From Gammaproteobacteria bacterium (GTDB lineage Bacteria; Pseudomonadota; Gammaproteobacteria; Pseudomonadales; Pseudohongiellaceae), in assembly GCA_029246545.1 (NCBI GenBank), contig JAQWMX010000020.1, positions 31,643-95,642 on the forward strand: a DNA stretch of 64,000 nt, read 5' to 3'. Under the pieces are notes generated by a model that saw nothing but the letters and a program-made list of their open reading frames with translations, did not search any database and was not told the DNA's origin. Below are positions 17,119 through 26,998 of this stretch, piece after piece. The stretch's first letter is position 1; each line of letters opens with the position of its first letter. A program made the translations under genes and the position numbers.

Positions 17119-17919
17119 ATGTTTCATAAAAATGTGTATAAAAATGTAATAGTACCTTTAATCCTGGCTTCTCTTGTGTTCACAGCAGTTAATACCGCTA
17201 TAGCTAACCCGACAGAAGAATTAGTTTCATTAGAACAGGAAGGCACCCGCAATGAAGCTCTCGGTTTCTTTGGAGGCGCCTTACTCGGCGGATTGGTCGC
17301 CGGACCTCCTGGAGCTATCGCTTCCGCTATGTTTGGATTAATTTCAACTAGCAGCAACAGTGAACAAAATGAAAAGACTTTGCTTAGTGGGCACTTAGAC
17401 CAAAGCCAACAAGAATTAATAGCATTACAAAGCCAACAAAGAGATCTTGAAAGGCGTTATCAGATCGCGCTTCAAGAACTTGAATATACAAACCTACAAC
17501 GCGTAAGCCTCACTAATCAAATTTCAACTGGTCAAGATAATTTAGCTTGCTGTAGAGACACTGCTTTATCTATGCACTTTACAACTAACTCTGCGGCTAT
17601 TGAGCAACATTATATGGATTCCCTGCAAGAACTAGTCTTAGTAGCAGAAACTTTAGGCGGTCCTCTTATCATCGTAAGCGGCTACGCAGATGCGCGCGGC
17701 ACCAGCATGGATAACCAAAGACTCTCCGAGCAACGGGTAGATACTGTCGTACGTACTCTTCTAGCAATGGGAATCAATCCTGAAGGTATTCAATCTACAG
17801 CCTTCGGTGAATCTCGAACTCTTAGCCAGGGCGACAATGTTGAAACATTGTTTTTTGATCGACGTGTCAATGTGGTACTACGTTCTGCAAATAATGAACT
17901 ATTCACCTTAAGCGAATAG
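17119..17919 (+). CDS. OmpA-family outer-membrane-associated protein, PdsO-like
   Basis: The 266-residue protein has a signal peptide (cleavage near AIANP, residue 29), a Gly-zipper hydrophobic stretch (about 48-75, GFFGGALLGGLVAGPPG), a coiled-coil region (about 88-135) and a C-terminal OmpA peptidoglycan-binding domain (IIVSGYADARGT, LSEQRVDTVV). This order fits PdsO, the OmpA-like partner of the PdsS/PdsR pair. AAAAGG precedes the ATG. It is divergent from pdsR and 71 bp ahead of a GST gene. Its role in other organisms is also unknown. Confidence 0.82.
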   Translation: MFHKNVYKNVIVPLILASLVFTAVNTAIANPTEELVSLEQEGTRNEALGFFGGALLGGLVAGPPGAIASAMFGLISTSSNSEQNEKTLLSGHLDQSQQELIALQSQQRDLERRYQIALQELEYTNLQRVSLTNQISTGQDNLACCRDTALSMHFTTNSAAIEQHYMDSLQELVLVAETLGGPLIIVSGYADARGTSMDNQRLSEQRVDTVVRTLLAMGINPEGIQSTAFGESRTLSQGDNVETLFFDRRVNVVLRSANNELFTLSE

Positions 17920-17990
17920 CAGCTTTGTAAACTTGTTTTATGTGCTCGATTATATAAAAACACTATTTAACATTAAAAGGAGAACGGAAA

Positions 17991-18674
17991 ATGATTATGA
18001 ATAAACCTCAACTAGTAAGTGGTGATCGTAATTATTCTTCCAGTTCTCTACGTGTTTGGTTACTGCTAAATGAATTTGAAATCCCTTATGAAGAAATAGT
18101 TATTAAGCTTTTTCAAAGTAACACTGTAGAAAAAATTGCAATGTATTCACCTAGTTTACAATTACCTGTGTTAATTCATGAATCCCAGAAAGAAACCATC
18201 AAAGTTTGGGATTCCTTGGCGATATGCGAATACATTAATGAAACATTTTTAGAGGGCCGAGCCTGGCCTCAACACGCTAAAAAAAGAGCTGCGGCTAGAT
18301 CAGTTGCAAACGAATTGCATGCCGACTTTCAACATTTCAAAAAAGATTGGCCAATGAACTGCCACTTACAAACCCAAATGAAAGCCTCTAAGTCTATTGA
18401 AAAGGAAATTGCACGTTTAGACGCCATTATCTATTGTTGTCGGACTAATTTTGGTGATGGAGGAAGCTATCTAAGCGGTCAATTCTCAATAGTCGATTGC
18501 ATGCTTGCACCCATAGTTATTGCTCTAAATGCCTATGGTGCTGAGCTATCCAAACAAAGCAGAGGGTATATTCAGACTCTGTTAAGTAACCCAAATTTAG
18601 AATGGTGGTTAGAACAAGCTGGAGAAGAGTTAGAAGAAGAAATCGAGAATATTAACTGGGAGAAAACAGCCTAA
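17991..18674 (+). CDS. Glutathione S-transferase family protein
   Basis: The 227-residue product has a thioredoxin-like N-terminal domain (RNYSSSSLRVWLLLNEF, with Ser residues at the usual glutathione-activating site, then LPVLIHE and WDSLAICEYI) and an all-helical C-terminal domain. This is the zeta/maleylacetoacetate-isomerase-like or YfcF-like group; the substrate is unknown. A strong AAGGAGA ribosome-binding site precedes the ATG. It could be co-transcribed with the OmpA-like gene, and the transcript ends at the terminator at 18721-18747. Confidence 0.82.
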   Translation: MIMNKPQLVSGDRNYSSSSLRVWLLLNEFEIPYEEIVIKLFQSNTVEKIAMYSPSLQLPVLIHESQKETIKVWDSLAICEYINETFLEGRAWPQHAKKRAAARSVANELHADFQHFKKDWPMNCHLQTQMKASKSIEKEIARLDAIIYCCRTNFGDGGSYLSGQFSIVDCMLAPIVIALNAYGAELSKQSRGYIQTLLSNPNLEWWLEQAGEELEEEIENINWEKTA

Positions 18675-18720
18675 CACTTTTGACATAGTTTACATTTTAG
18701 ACCCTGAGAGCAACACTTTG

Positions 18721-18747
18721 GCCGGACTTAAAATCCGGCTTTTTTTT
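18721..18747 (+). terminator. Rho-independent terminator after the GST gene
   Basis: GCCGGA and TCCGGC form a 6-bp G+C stem with a 7-nt A+T loop, followed directly by eight T residues. It is oriented to stop transcription from the OmpA-like/GST genes. There is no U-run on the minus strand. Confidence 0.9.
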
Positions 18748-18819
18748 GCCTTAAATTTCTTATATCTAGATGCCTAGCTATAGCGCATCCACTTATAGAT
18801 TTCTTTCCAGGAAGGCTGC

Positions 18820-19356
18820 TTACCTGTCATTAAAATTGTAAAACGATAAATTTTCCCAACCTTTGCCTTGATGCGAAGCGGCATGTGCTTTTTCAACAGT
18901 TAGTACAGAATTTAGTAGGAGCACGCCTTGTTCAGCCCAATGCATTAAACAACCATGCTTTGCGCGTTTTATGCCTAAATCGGTTTCAAGTTCTTTATAA
19001 ATATTGAGCAATGAAGGAGGAATGGCGACATCAGGTAAGACGGAGAAGCAAAGACCATGTGCCTGATTCGGCCCGTGGTAAGGGTCTTGACCAAGTATGA
19101 CCACTTTTACTTTATCTAAGGGAGTTGAATTCAGCGCATTAAAAATTAAATTCCCGGACGGGAAAATTACTTTGTGAGCTGCTTTTTCTTGCTGCAAAAA
19201 AGCTTTCAGCTTTTGCATGTAATCCTGCTCGAACTCATTTGTAAGCTCTACTAACCAGGATTCTTCTAGTTCAATATTATTGCTCTTAGCTCCTACCAAA
19301 ATATCAACTGCTTTATTAACTATGCTGAGGGCGCATATGTGGAAATAACAGCACAT
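18820..19356 (-). pseudogene. ung: Uracil-DNA glycosylase, C-terminally truncated
   Basis: The first 165 or so residues are clearly Ung: catalytic [18 protein letters not shown] (about 89-106), [12 protein letters not shown] and LLLNSVLTV (about 146-154), ending at KGWENL. The reading frame then gives only SFYNFNDR and a stop. A normal Ung continues for about 60 more residues, including the LLWG strand and the HPSPLS loop that inserts into DNA; neither is present in any frame before the GST gene. Repair activity is therefore doubtful. The start is also uncertain: the ORF overlaps the end of lysS by 41 bp, and a shorter product is possible. It is called a degraded gene, though the truncated protein may be made. 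Confidence 0.8.
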
Positions 19357-20815
19357 CTCGAATGGAAGGCGAATCAGTATAGAGCATCACTAAACGATCT
19401 ATACCTATGCCCTCACCCGCCGCCGGCGGCATGCCATATTCCAATGCAGTAATATAATCATTATCAAAGTGCATAGCTTCTTGATCACCGGCATCTTTCT
19501 CGGCTACTTGCGCATGAAAGCGTTCAGCTTGATCTTCAGGATCATTTAGCTCAGAAAACCCATTGGCAATTTCTCTGCCAGCAATAAATAATTCGAATCT
19601 ATCTGAGATTTCTGGGCTGTCATCGTTGCGTCTAGCCAAAGGTGAAACTTCGGTTGGGTATTCGGTTATAAAAGTTGGTTGCTCTAAGAGATGCTCAACT
19701 TTTTCTTCAAAAATTTCCATCTGTAACTTACCAATACCCCATGAATCTTTTACAGCAACACCAATTTTTTTTGCTAAAGCGCTGACACTTTCTAGATTTG
19801 TTAACTGTTCTACAGTCGCACCTTCAACATTATTAATAATGGCATCTACCACAGACATTCGAGCAAATGGTTTAGCAAAATCGATAGCAATACCTTGATA
19901 TGTAATCGTCGTATCACCTTTAACTTCTTCAGCAATATAGCGAAACATATTTTCGGTTAAATCCATCATGTGATGATAATCAGTATAGGCTTGATAAAAT
20001 TCCAACATGGTAAATTCAGGATTATGTCGGGTCGATAAACCTTCATTACGAAAGTTACGATTAATTTCATAAACTCTTTCAAATCCTCCAACCACCAGTC
20101 TCTTTAGGTAGAGTTCTGGCGCTATGCGAAGGTACATATCTTGGTCTAAGGCATTATGATGCGTGACAAATGGGCGCGCAGTTGCACCCCCTGGAATCGT
20201 TTGTAGCATCGGCGTTTCCACTTCCATGAAGTTATCTGCATTCATAAAACGCCTAATGGCATCAACTATTTTAGAACGAATAACAAAAGTCTCTCGGACT
20301 TCTTCATTGGCAATTAAATCCACATACCTTTGTCGATAACGCACTTCGGTATCAGTTAATCCTTTATGTTTATCTGGCAGTGGTCTTAATGATTTTGTTA
20401 ATAAGCGAACTTCACTAATGCGAACAGATAACTCACCTTTACCTGTTTGAAAAACTTCACCGTTAGCTGCAACAATATCACCTAAATCCCAACTTTTAAT
20501 TTCTTTGTTTTTAACTTCATCTAAGTTTTTAAAATTTATATATAACTGAATTTCACCACTGCCATCCAACAAAACGATAAATGGTCCACGCATACGAATT
20601 ACTCTACCCACTACGCTGACTATACGATTAGCCTTTGTTATGGCTTCTTTGCTTTGCTCATCAAATTCAGCATGCAACTCATTGGCAAAAGCCGTACGCC
20701 GAAAATCATTAGGAAAGGCGTTGCCTTGTTGTCGAATTTCTTGCAGTTTTTCACGACGTTGATGTATTAGTTTGTTTTCATCAACTGCTTCAGTATTAGT
20801 TTCGTTATCGCTCAT
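19316..20815 (-). CDS. lysS: Lysine--tRNA ligase, class II
   Basis: The 499-residue protein has an N-terminal OB-fold anticodon-binding domain and the class II catalytic core: motif 2 [19 protein letters not shown] and motif 3 [12 protein letters not shown] with the final Arg-containing helix. It charges tRNA-Lys. Length is typical. It follows prfB by 43 bp, the standard gene pair. Its 3' end overlaps the truncated ung reading frame by 41 bp. Confidence 0.97.
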   Translation of the reverse strand: MSDNETNTEAVDENKLIHQRREKLQEIRQQGNAFPNDFRRTAFANELHAEFDEQSKEAITKANRIVSVVGRVIRMRGPFIVLLDGSGEIQLYINFKNLDEVKNKEIKSWDLGDIVAANGEVFQTGKGELSVRISEVRLLTKSLRPLPDKHKGLTDTEVRYRQRYVDLIANEEVRETFVIRSKIVDAIRRFMNADNFMEVETPMLQTIPGGATARPFVTHHNALDQDMYLRIAPELYLKRLVVGGFERVYEINRNFRNEGLSTRHNPEFTMLEFYQAYTDYHHMMDLTENMFRYIAEEVKGDTTITYQGIAIDFAKPFARMSVVDAIINNVEGATVEQLTNLESVSALAKKIGVAVKDSWGIGKLQMEIFEEKVEHLLEQPTFITEYPTEVSPLARRNDDSPEISDRFELFIAGREIANGFSELNDPEDQAERFHAQVAEKDAGDQEAMHFDNDYITALEYGMPPAAGEGIGIDRLVMLYTDSPSIRDVLLFPHMRPQHS

Positions 20816-20858
20816 TGTTAACTTCTCAGTGCTTTTATTTATAATTTTTTATTAGTTC

Positions 20859-21957
20859 TTATAAGCCCATTTTTAGGCTGGCTTCCATAAACTGATCTAA
20901 TTCACCATCCAAAACCGCACCTGTATTTGATGTTTCTACATTGGTGCGTAAATCTTTTATTCTAGATGAATCCAATACATAAGATCGTATCTGACTGCCC
21001 CAACCAATGTCGGCTTTAGTATCTTCTATCGCTTGTAAACTTTCACGCTTTTTCAGCATTTCCATTTCGTACAGTTTAGCTTTCAATTGCTTAATAGCCG
21101 TTTCTTTATTTTTATGTTGCGAACGTTGATTCTGACACTGTACAACTATTCCACTAGGTTCATGGGTCAAACGTACTGCAGAATCAGTGGTATTCACATG
21201 CTGTCCTCCAGCGCCACTTGAACGATAAGTATCAACTCTAACTTGGCTCATATCTAGCTCTATATCAATATCATCATCTATTTCAGGTGATACAAATACA
21301 GAGGCAAATGAGGTATGTCGTCGATTTCCAGAATCAAAGGGCGATTTTCTTACTAAACGGTGTACACCAGTTTCTGTACGCAACCAACCAAAGGCAAACT
21401 CACCTTCAAAGTAAAGTGTCGCACCTTTTATACCTGCTCCCTCACCCGGAGTAGATTCCATCAATTCTGTTTTAAAACCTTTTTGTTCACCCCAACGCAA
21501 ATACATGCGCATGATCATTTCTGCCCAATCTTGCGCCTCGGTGCCACCAGAGCCTGATTGAATATCCAAGAATGCATTATTGGCATCCATTCCCCCGGAA
21601 AACATACGACGCTTTTCTAACTGGTCGAGGTTGCTTTCGGCTTTATTTAAATCTAGTAAAGCCTCATCCAAAAGCTCTTGGTCATTTTCTTCTTTAGCTA
21701 GATTAATTATGCCTTCCATATCAGCATAGCTTTGTTCAAGTTCCAGAATGGTATTAACAACGCCTTGCAGGCTTACGCGTTCCTTACCTAGTGCTTGAGC
21801 ATATTCAGGTTTTTCCCAAACAGTAGACTCGGCTAATTCCAGTTCAACTTCCGTTAAGCGCTCCTGCTTTTGCTCAAAGTCAAAGATACCCCCTGAGAAC
21901 ATTAATACGTCTCAGATTATCTTTTATTTGTTGTAGCAAACTGTTTACTTCAAGCAT
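20859..21957 (-). CDS. prfB: Peptide chain release factor 2, with programmed +1 frameshift
   Basis: RF2 releases chains at UGA and UAA. The gene is split: a 25-codon first frame begins at the ATG at 21957 ([14 protein letters not shown]...RGYL) and meets UGA at 21880-21882. A +1 shift then enters the main frame at GAC (21881-21879), giving 365 residues, the usual RF2 length. The main frame has the SPF codon-recognition tripeptide ([10 protein letters not shown]) and the catalytic GGQ in [15 protein letters not shown]. Starting at 21902 in the main frame would be wrong. It lies upstream of lysS. Confidence 0.96.
21879..21894 (-). promoter_or_regulatory. RF2 autoregulatory frameshift site
   Basis: The minus strand reads AGGGGGTATCTTTGAC: an internal Shine-Dalgarno (AGGGGG), the slippery CUU codon and the in-frame UGA followed by C. 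This is the conserved RF2 site. When RF2 is scarce, slow decoding of UGA favours a +1 shift, restoring RF2 synthesis. Confidence 0.95.
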
Positions 21958-21988
21958 GGTATTACTTCCCTGAAAAAAAGCGCGTATT

Positions 21989-22480
21989 CTAGCGCTTCTG
22001 TTTAGCTTCTGCCCACTTTTCACTAACATCTGAATCAGATTCTTTTGCTTCTACCCAGTGGCCAGCATTATCACTGTTGTTACTTTTCTTCCAAAATGCT
22101 GCTTTGGTTTTCAAAAAATCCATAATAAATGTACAAGCCGCGAAGGCAGCTTCGCGATGCATACTACTAACACCGACAAAAACAATTTGTTCAGAGACTT
22201 TTAACTCACCGATACGATGAATTATTGTTATATCAAGCAAAGGCCATTGCTGATTTGCTTGTTCGGCAATTTCTTCAAGGTTTTTTTCAGTCATACCGGG
22301 ATAGTGTTCTACATAAAGTGATGAAACCTCTTGCTCAGCTGAACTCTCGTCATCCATCTCTCTGACTAGGCCCGTGAAGGTAGCAAGCGCACCAATATCT
22401 TTATGCTGAGCACGCATTGCAGTGCACTCATCTTCAATACTGAAGTCTTGCTCTTGAATTGAAATTTTCAGTGAACGCAT
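21989..22480 (-). CDS. moaE: Molybdopterin synthase catalytic subunit
   Basis: MoaE with MoaD inserts two sulfurs into precursor Z to form molybdopterin. The 163-residue product has FTGLVREMD near the start, YPGMTEKNLEEIA, and the conserved SSMHREAAFAAC and FLKTKAAFWKK segments that hold the catalytic Lys residues. It is last in the moaC-moaD-moaE cluster, 11 bp after moaD. moaA and moaB are not in the window. Confidence 0.94.
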   Translation of the reverse strand: MRSLKISIQEQDFSIEDECTAMRAQHKDIGALATFTGLVREMDDESSAEQEVSSLYVEHYPGMTEKNLEEIAEQANQQWPLLDITIIHRIGELKVSEQIVFVGVSSMHREAAFAACTFIMDFLKTKAAFWKKSNNSDNAGHWVEAKESDSDVSEKWAEAKQKR

Positions 22481-22491
22481 TGCAGAATCTC

Positions 22492-22767
22492 TTAACCACC
22501 TGTGACCGGAGGAAAGAAAGCAATTTCATCGCTATCTTTAATTGAGGAAGAAAACTTAGCGACAGTTTGATTAACTGCAACTAATACGGCAGTGTTATTT
22601 AGCACATCACCCCAGCTACTATTAAATTCCTTGTCATCTTTTTCATGCTGCTTAATAAGCAGTTCAACCAATGCGCTAACTGTATCCACTTGCGATGGCA
22701 GTTCAACTTGCTCAGCTGAAAGACCCAGTTTTTCACGAATACTGGCAAAATAATGGATAGTCGCCAT
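22492..22767 (-). CDS. moaD: Molybdopterin synthase sulfur-carrier subunit
   Basis: The 91-residue ubiquitin-like protein ends in PPVTGG, the C-terminal Gly-Gly that is thiocarboxylated. The ATG at 22767 (MATIHYFASIREKLG) is preferred; an in-frame TTG at 22785 would overlap moaC and add six unconserved residues. It begins 2 bp after the moaC stop, so translation is probably coupled. Confidence 0.93.
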   Translation of the reverse strand: MATIHYFASIREKLGLSAEQVELPSQVDTVSALVELLIKQHEKDDKEFNSSWGDVLNNTAVLVAVNQTVAKFSSSIKDSDEIAFFPPVTGG

Positions 22768-22769
22768 AG

Positions 22770-23246
22770 TTAATCTCTGCTCCAATCACCCGACTTTCCA
22801 CCCGATTTTTCTAATAATTGTATTTGCGAAATCGTCATGCCTTTATCAACTGCTTTGCACATATCATAAATGGTTAATGCAGCGATAGAAGCGGCCGTTA
22901 GTGCTTCCATTTCCACACCAGTTTGACCCGCCAGTTTGCAAGTTGCTGTGATTTTTACCTGATTCATTGGTGCATCAGCTTCTAGTTCTACATTAACTGA
23001 GCTCAACATAAGTGGGTGACACAAAGGAATTAAATCAGGGCATTTTTTAGCAGCTTGTATACCTGCTATACGTGCCACAGCAAACACATCACCCTTTTTA
23101 TGCTTGCCTTCCGTGATCATCGACAGCGTTTGTGGCTGCATAGTTATAATGGCCTCAGCTCTTGCTAGACGTTGGCTTATTTCTTTTGCTCCAACATCAA
23201 CCATTTGAGCTTGGCCTTTGGAATCAAGATGTGTCAAATCACTCAT
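22770..23246 (-). CDS. moaC: Cyclic pyranopterin monophosphate synthase
   Basis: MoaC converts the MoaA product to cyclic pyranopterin monophosphate, the first stable molybdenum cofactor intermediate. The sequence has [17 protein letters not shown] at the start, [15 protein letters not shown], and [29 protein letters not shown], the active-site segments of the family. The ATG at 23246 gives 158 residues and the family start; an upstream TTG adds six. It heads the moaC-moaD-moaE cluster and is divergent from nudJ. Confidence 0.94.
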   Translation of the reverse strand: MSDLTHLDSKGQAQMVDVGAKEISQRLARAEAIITMQPQTLSMITEGKHKKGDVFAVARIAGIQAAKKCPDLIPLCHPLMLSSVNVELEADAPMNQVKITATCKLAGQTGVEMEALTAASIAALTIYDMCKAVDKGMTISQIQLLEKSGGKSGDWSRD

Positions 23247-23331
23247 TTTTCTGTAACTCACCAAAAAGAAAGGATTATCGCATTAGTTTACCGTTTATGT
23301 AGCCCCCAATTTCGGGTAGGATGCCTCGCTT

Positions 23332-23784
23332 ATGAACTGGCACCCTCATACAACAGTAGCATGCATTGTGGAAAGCGATGGCCGCTTTCTTATGGTCGAA
23401 GAATTTGACCATGGACAAACTGTATTTAATCAACCAGCTGGCCATCTTGATGAAAACGAAAGCTTATATGAAGCTGCGCTACGTGAAACCTTAGAAGAAA
23501 CTGCCTGGGAAGTTGAGCTGAATGCCTTCCTTGGCACCTATCAATATTTTTCTCCCCAAAATGGCATAACTTACATTAGGCACTGTTTTATTGCTTCAGC
23601 TGTAAAACATTATCCAGAGTTATCACTGGATAAAGATATTATTGCCGCTCACTGGTTAAGTTCAGAAGAAATACTAGATTTTGATTTTAAAGCTCGCAGC
23701 CCCATTGTTGGCAAGGTCCTGCAAGACTATTTAGCTGGTCAACGATATCCACTGTCGCTTATTTATCAGCATGTCACATCATGA
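23332..23784 (+). CDS. nudJ: Nudix hydrolase NudJ
   Basis: The 150-residue protein has a complete Nudix box ([21 protein letters not shown], five residues, E, seven residues, REXXEE). NudJ-type enzymes hydrolyse nucleoside di- and triphosphates and hydroxymethylpyrimidine diphosphate. It overlaps mnmA by 4 bp (ATGA) and precedes hflD and purB, the usual neighbourhood of nudJ. The ATG at 23332 matches the family start NWHPHTTVA. Confidence 0.92.
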   Translation: MNWHPHTTVACIVESDGRFLMVEEFDHGQTVFNQPAGHLDENESLYEAALRETLEETAWEVELNAFLGTYQYFSPQNGITYIRHCFIASAVKHYPELSLDKDIIAAHWLSSEEILDFDFKARSPIVGKVLQDYLAGQRYPLSLIYQHVTS

Positions 23785-24887
23785 CTAGTTCAAACATAAA
23801 CTCAGACACTAAAGTTATAGTCGGTATGTCAGGTGGTGTTGATTCTTCTGTTGCAGCTCTTTTACTGCTTGAACAAGGTTATCAAGTCGAAGGCTTGTTC
23901 ATGAAAAACTGGGAAGAAGATGATGGTTCAGAATATTGTACTTCCAAAGAAGACCTAGCTGATGCTCAGGCTGTTTGTAATAAGCTCGGCATAAACTTAC
24001 ATAATGCCAATTTTGCAGCGGAATATTGGGACAATGTTTTCGAGCATTTCTTACATGAATACAAAGCTGGTCGCACGCCTAACCCTGATGTTTTATGCAA
24101 TCGTGAAATTAAATTTAAAGCTTTTTTAGACTATGCCAAGCATCTTGGTGCCGACCGAATAGCTACTGGACACTACGTTAGAAAGGCAGAAGTTGATGGT
24201 GAAACTCTTTTATTAAAAGGCCTTGATGGTAATAAAGACCAAAGTTACTTTCTTTGCGCAATTAAAGAAGAACAAGTAGCCCTAACTTTATTCCCTGTCG
24301 GTGAGCTAGAAAAACCTGAAGTTCGCGCTTTAGCTGAAAAGCACGATTTGCTTACGCATGATAAAAAAGACAGTACAGGCATCTGTTTTATTGGCGAAAG
24401 ACGTTTTAAAGATTTTCTCGAAACTTATCTCCCGGGACAAACTGGTGATATTGAAGACACCGAAGGAAATATTCTTGGACAGCATAATGGTTTGATGTAC
24501 CACACTCTTGGTCAACGCCAAGGCCTTGGTATTGGCGGCGTAAAAAACCAGGAAGAAGCTCCTTGGTATGTTGCTGAAAAAGATTTAGATAGAAATGTGC
24601 TTGTAGTAGTGCAAGGTAATCAGCACCCTCTGCTTTTTAGCAATCAGCTTACGACAAGAGATATAAGCTGGATTAATCAAAAAGTACCCGCTTTACCGCT
24701 GAACTGTCATGTCAAAGTTCGTTACCGACAACAAGATCAAGCTTGTGTATTAGTTAAGCACGAATCTGGCTATAAGGTTACTTTCGAAGAAGCACAACGT
24801 AGTGTCACTCCAGGGCAATTTATCGTGTTTTATCAGGGCGATGTTTGTCTCGGCGGCGGGGTTATTGAATCTTCTTCTATGGTTTAA
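23781..24887 (+). CDS. mnmA: tRNA-specific 2-thiouridylase MnmA
   Basis: MnmA makes the s2U34 modification in tRNA-Lys, -Glu and -Gln. The 368-residue protein has the PP-loop GMSGGVDSS (14-22), the first catalytic Cys in [12 protein letters not shown] and the second in [13 protein letters not shown]. The [20 protein letters not shown] region is also present ([19 protein letters not shown]). Its start overlaps the end of nudJ, and hflD follows after 8 bp. Confidence 0.97.
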   Translation: MTSSNINSDTKVIVGMSGGVDSSVAALLLLEQGYQVEGLFMKNWEEDDGSEYCTSKEDLADAQAVCNKLGINLHNANFAAEYWDNVFEHFLHEYKAGRTPNPDVLCNREIKFKAFLDYAKHLGADRIATGHYVRKAEVDGETLLLKGLDGNKDQSYFLCAIKEEQVALTLFPVGELEKPEVRALAEKHDLLTHDKKDSTGICFIGERRFKDFLETYLPGQTGDIEDTEGNILGQHNGLMYHTLGQRQGLGIGGVKNQEEAPWYVAEKDLDRNVLVVVQGNQHPLLFSNQLTTRDISWINQKVPALPLNCHVKVRYRQQDQACVLVKHESGYKVTFEEAQRSVTPGQFIVFYQGDVCLGGGVIESSSMV

Positions 24888-24895
24888 TCTAAGCA

Positions 24896-25537
24896 ATGGA
24901 TAAACACACGCAACAAGTCATAGCCCTTGCAGGTATTGCTCAAGCAGCATTTCTTGTAGATCAATTGACACAACATGGCTTGGCAGCTCAAGACAAGTTA
25001 AGTACTAGTTTAGAAAGCCTCTTTGTTACTAATCCAAACTCAACCCTTGAAGTTTATGGTGGTGTTAAAAAATTACAACTTGGCTTACAAGTCTTAGAAG
25101 AAATCTTTGTCACTAAGGATAATTCTCTTAAAAGCCCTGAGTTAATGCGTTATTTGATAAGTATGGTTTATTTAGAGGCCAGACTTAACAAGCAACAAGG
25201 TATGCTTCAAAAAATAGCTAAAGGCATAGCAGGCTCTGAACTTGAAAATAAAAATTCAAATATGCATTTAGCTGAAAACCCAGACATTATTAATCAACTT
25301 GCCAGGCTATATCAGCAAACCATCAGCACTCTTTCCTTCCGAATACAGATTGCGGGCAAACCACAATATTTAAAAAATACCGCTATCTCCAATACCATTC
25401 GGGCAACTTTGCTTGCGGGCATTCGGTCAGCTGTTCTATGGCAACAACTAGGTGGTAGGCGATGGCATTTTTTAATTAAACGTCGAAAAATCAGTCATGA
25501 TATTAAAAGGCTGTTAAAAGAAAATTCTAAGCCATAA
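24896..25537 (+). CDS. hflD: HflD family protein
   Basis: The 213-residue alpha-helical protein matches HflD: it starts with a helix (QVIALAGIAQAAFLVDQLTQHG), has YLISMVYLEARLNKQQGML in the centre and ends with RAGIRSA-like ATLLAGIRSAVLWQQLGGRRW. HflD is membrane associated in E. coli and modulates phage-lambda CII; its native role is unclear. It keeps its usual place after mnmA, but purB is displaced by about 2.2 kb of inserted genes. Confidence 0.92.
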   Translation: MDKHTQQVIALAGIAQAAFLVDQLTQHGLAAQDKLSTSLESLFVTNPNSTLEVYGGVKKLQLGLQVLEEIFVTKDNSLKSPELMRYLISMVYLEARLNKQQGMLQKIAKGIAGSELENKNSNMHLAENPDIINQLARLYQQTISTLSFRIQIAGKPQYLKNTAISNTIRATLLAGIRSAVLWQQLGGRRWHFLIKRRKISHDIKRLLKENSKP

Positions 25538-25640
25538 ATTACGTTTATAGTGAGCTTCCTCAAAAGGCTTCGAACATAGACTTTTCATACAATGGCGTTT
25601 ATTATCTACGCTTCATTTTTAGTTTTGATAGGGGATAGTA

Positions 25641-26933
25641 ATGCAAGACAATAATAAAAACTGGGATACTGATTACGAGTGGAAAGTAATCCTCCTACTC
25701 GGGCTCGGGTTCGCATTAGTTGGGATGGATCGTTTCGTCATCGGCGCACTTTGGCCGACTATTTCCGCTGATTTGGGCATTGACCCTGGTGCAATTGGCA
25801 CCTTGGCTGGTTTTACTGGCATAACCTGGGGTGTCTTTGCCATCATTTTCGGTCGCCTTGCAGATAAATGGGGCCATAGAAAAATCATTATTGGTTCTGT
25901 GCTAGCATTTTCTTTATTTGGTGGTTTAACTGGTATAGCTGCCGGCCTAACCATGCTTGTTCTTATTCGATCATTACTCGGTGTTACTGAAGGTGCTTAT
26001 ACACCTACTTCATTTACGGCTACAGCCGTTGCAGGTAAACCAAGTCGCCGTGGACTGCTCCAGGGTCTTCAGCAATGTGGTCTTCCCCTGCTCGGATTAG
26101 GTCTTTCACCTATTATTGCTACAATATTACTTAACGCAGGTTTGAGCTGGCGTGTAATTTTCGTGCTAATTGCAGCCCCCGGTTTCATTGTTGCATTGCT
26201 CTTATGGAAGGTATTAAGAGAGCCTAAAGACACTATGGGTGCGGCAGACTTAGGAATTGGAGAGCAAGTTGGTTCAATTGGAATTGGTGAGTTTATAGCC
26301 GGGCTTGCTGCTCCGCTAAAAAGCTACAATATCGTAGTTTGTACGATTGCCTTGTTAGGCTCCATGTGTGGACTGTTCACTTTAGCGGCATTTTTGCCTA
26401 CTTATCTGGAAGTTGTTCTAGGCATCGGCCTACTTGAAATGGGCCTCATAACATCTGCTGTAGGTTTCGGTGGTTTCTTTGGTCAAATCGGCTGGTCAGG
26501 TGTCTCTGATAAAATCGGTAGAAAGCCTACCGCTATGATTGGTTTCGCTGCTTCTGCTATATCCCTCTATTGGTTTATGCAAGTTGATAGCGGCACGATG
26601 GCCTTGTTTTTACCTCTATTTATTACCTCTTTCTTCACCTTAGGTAATATCACACTGATCACTGGCCCTATCTCTACTGAATCTGCGCCAGGCGGCATGG
26701 TTGCTGCTTCTATTGGTGTCACAGTTGGTATTGGTGAGATCTTCGGTGGCGGTCTTGGTCCAATCACAGGCACTCTCGTTGTGCCAACTTTAGGCCTTTC
26801 TGGACCTCTTTATGTGGCTCTAGGTGGCATGGTAATTGCTTTTTTCATCTCACTAATGTTGAAAGAAACTGCACCAATTAAGGTTGGAAAACCTGGACCA
26901 TCAGCTATTGATGAGTCTGGACCAGTAGCTTAA
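25641..26933 (+). CDS. Major facilitator superfamily transporter, substrate unknown
   Basis: The 430-residue protein has about 12 TM helices. The loop 2-3 motif GRLADKWGHRK and its second-half copy GVSDKIGRKPTA are clear MFS signatures; RSLLGVTEGAYTPTSF in TM4 resembles anion/organic-acid transporters. The substrate cannot be told. A GGGGA ribosome-binding site precedes the ATG. The gene lies between hflD and purB, which are adjacent in relatives, so it belongs to an inserted segment. A strong terminator follows. Confidence 0.85.
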   Translation: MQDNNKNWDTDYEWKVILLLGLGFALVGMDRFVIGALWPTISADLGIDPGAIGTLAGFTGITWGVFAIIFGRLADKWGHRKIIIGSVLAFSLFGGLTGIAAGLTMLVLIRSLLGVTEGAYTPTSFTATAVAGKPSRRGLLQGLQQCGLPLLGLGLSPIIATILLNAGLSWRVIFVLIAAPGFIVALLLWKVLREPKDTMGAADLGIGEQVGSIGIGEFIAGLAAPLKSYNIVVCTIALLGSMCGLFTLAAFLPTYLEVVLGIGLLEMGLITSAVGFGGFFGQIGWSGVSDKIGRKPTAMIGFAASAISLYWFMQVDSGTMALFLPLFITSFFTLGNITLITGPISTESAPGGMVAASIGVTVGIGEIFGGGLGPITGTLVVPTLGLSGPLYVALGGMVIAFFISLMLKETAPIKVGKPGPSAIDESGPVA

Positions 26934-26954
26934 GACACAAGCATAAATAGAAAA

Positions 26955-26980
26955 GGGCAGCTTTAGCTGCCCTTTTTTTT
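26955..26980 (+). terminator. Rho-independent terminator after the MFS gene
   Basis: GGGCAGC-TTTA-GCTGCCC forms a 7-bp stem followed by eight T residues. On the minus strand four T residues follow the stem, so it may also end the convergent vapBC-like transcript. Confidence 0.93.
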
Positions 26981-26998
26981 ACCCGTCTATTTGTTTTG

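Noticed and set aside
12467..18674. Sortase, LPXTG target or vWA protein inside the Pds-like block
   Set aside because: Every frame in the block is accounted for and none shows a sortase active site or an LPXTG-type sorting signal.
18774..18830. Frame [15 protein letters not shown]... after the ung remnant as a gene
   Set aside because: It has only 18 codons, no ribosome-binding site and no known family; kept as a hint of rearrangement only.
20859..21902. RF2 starting at 21902 with [10 protein letters not shown]
   Set aside because: The conserved leader and frameshift site upstream show that the true start is 21957.
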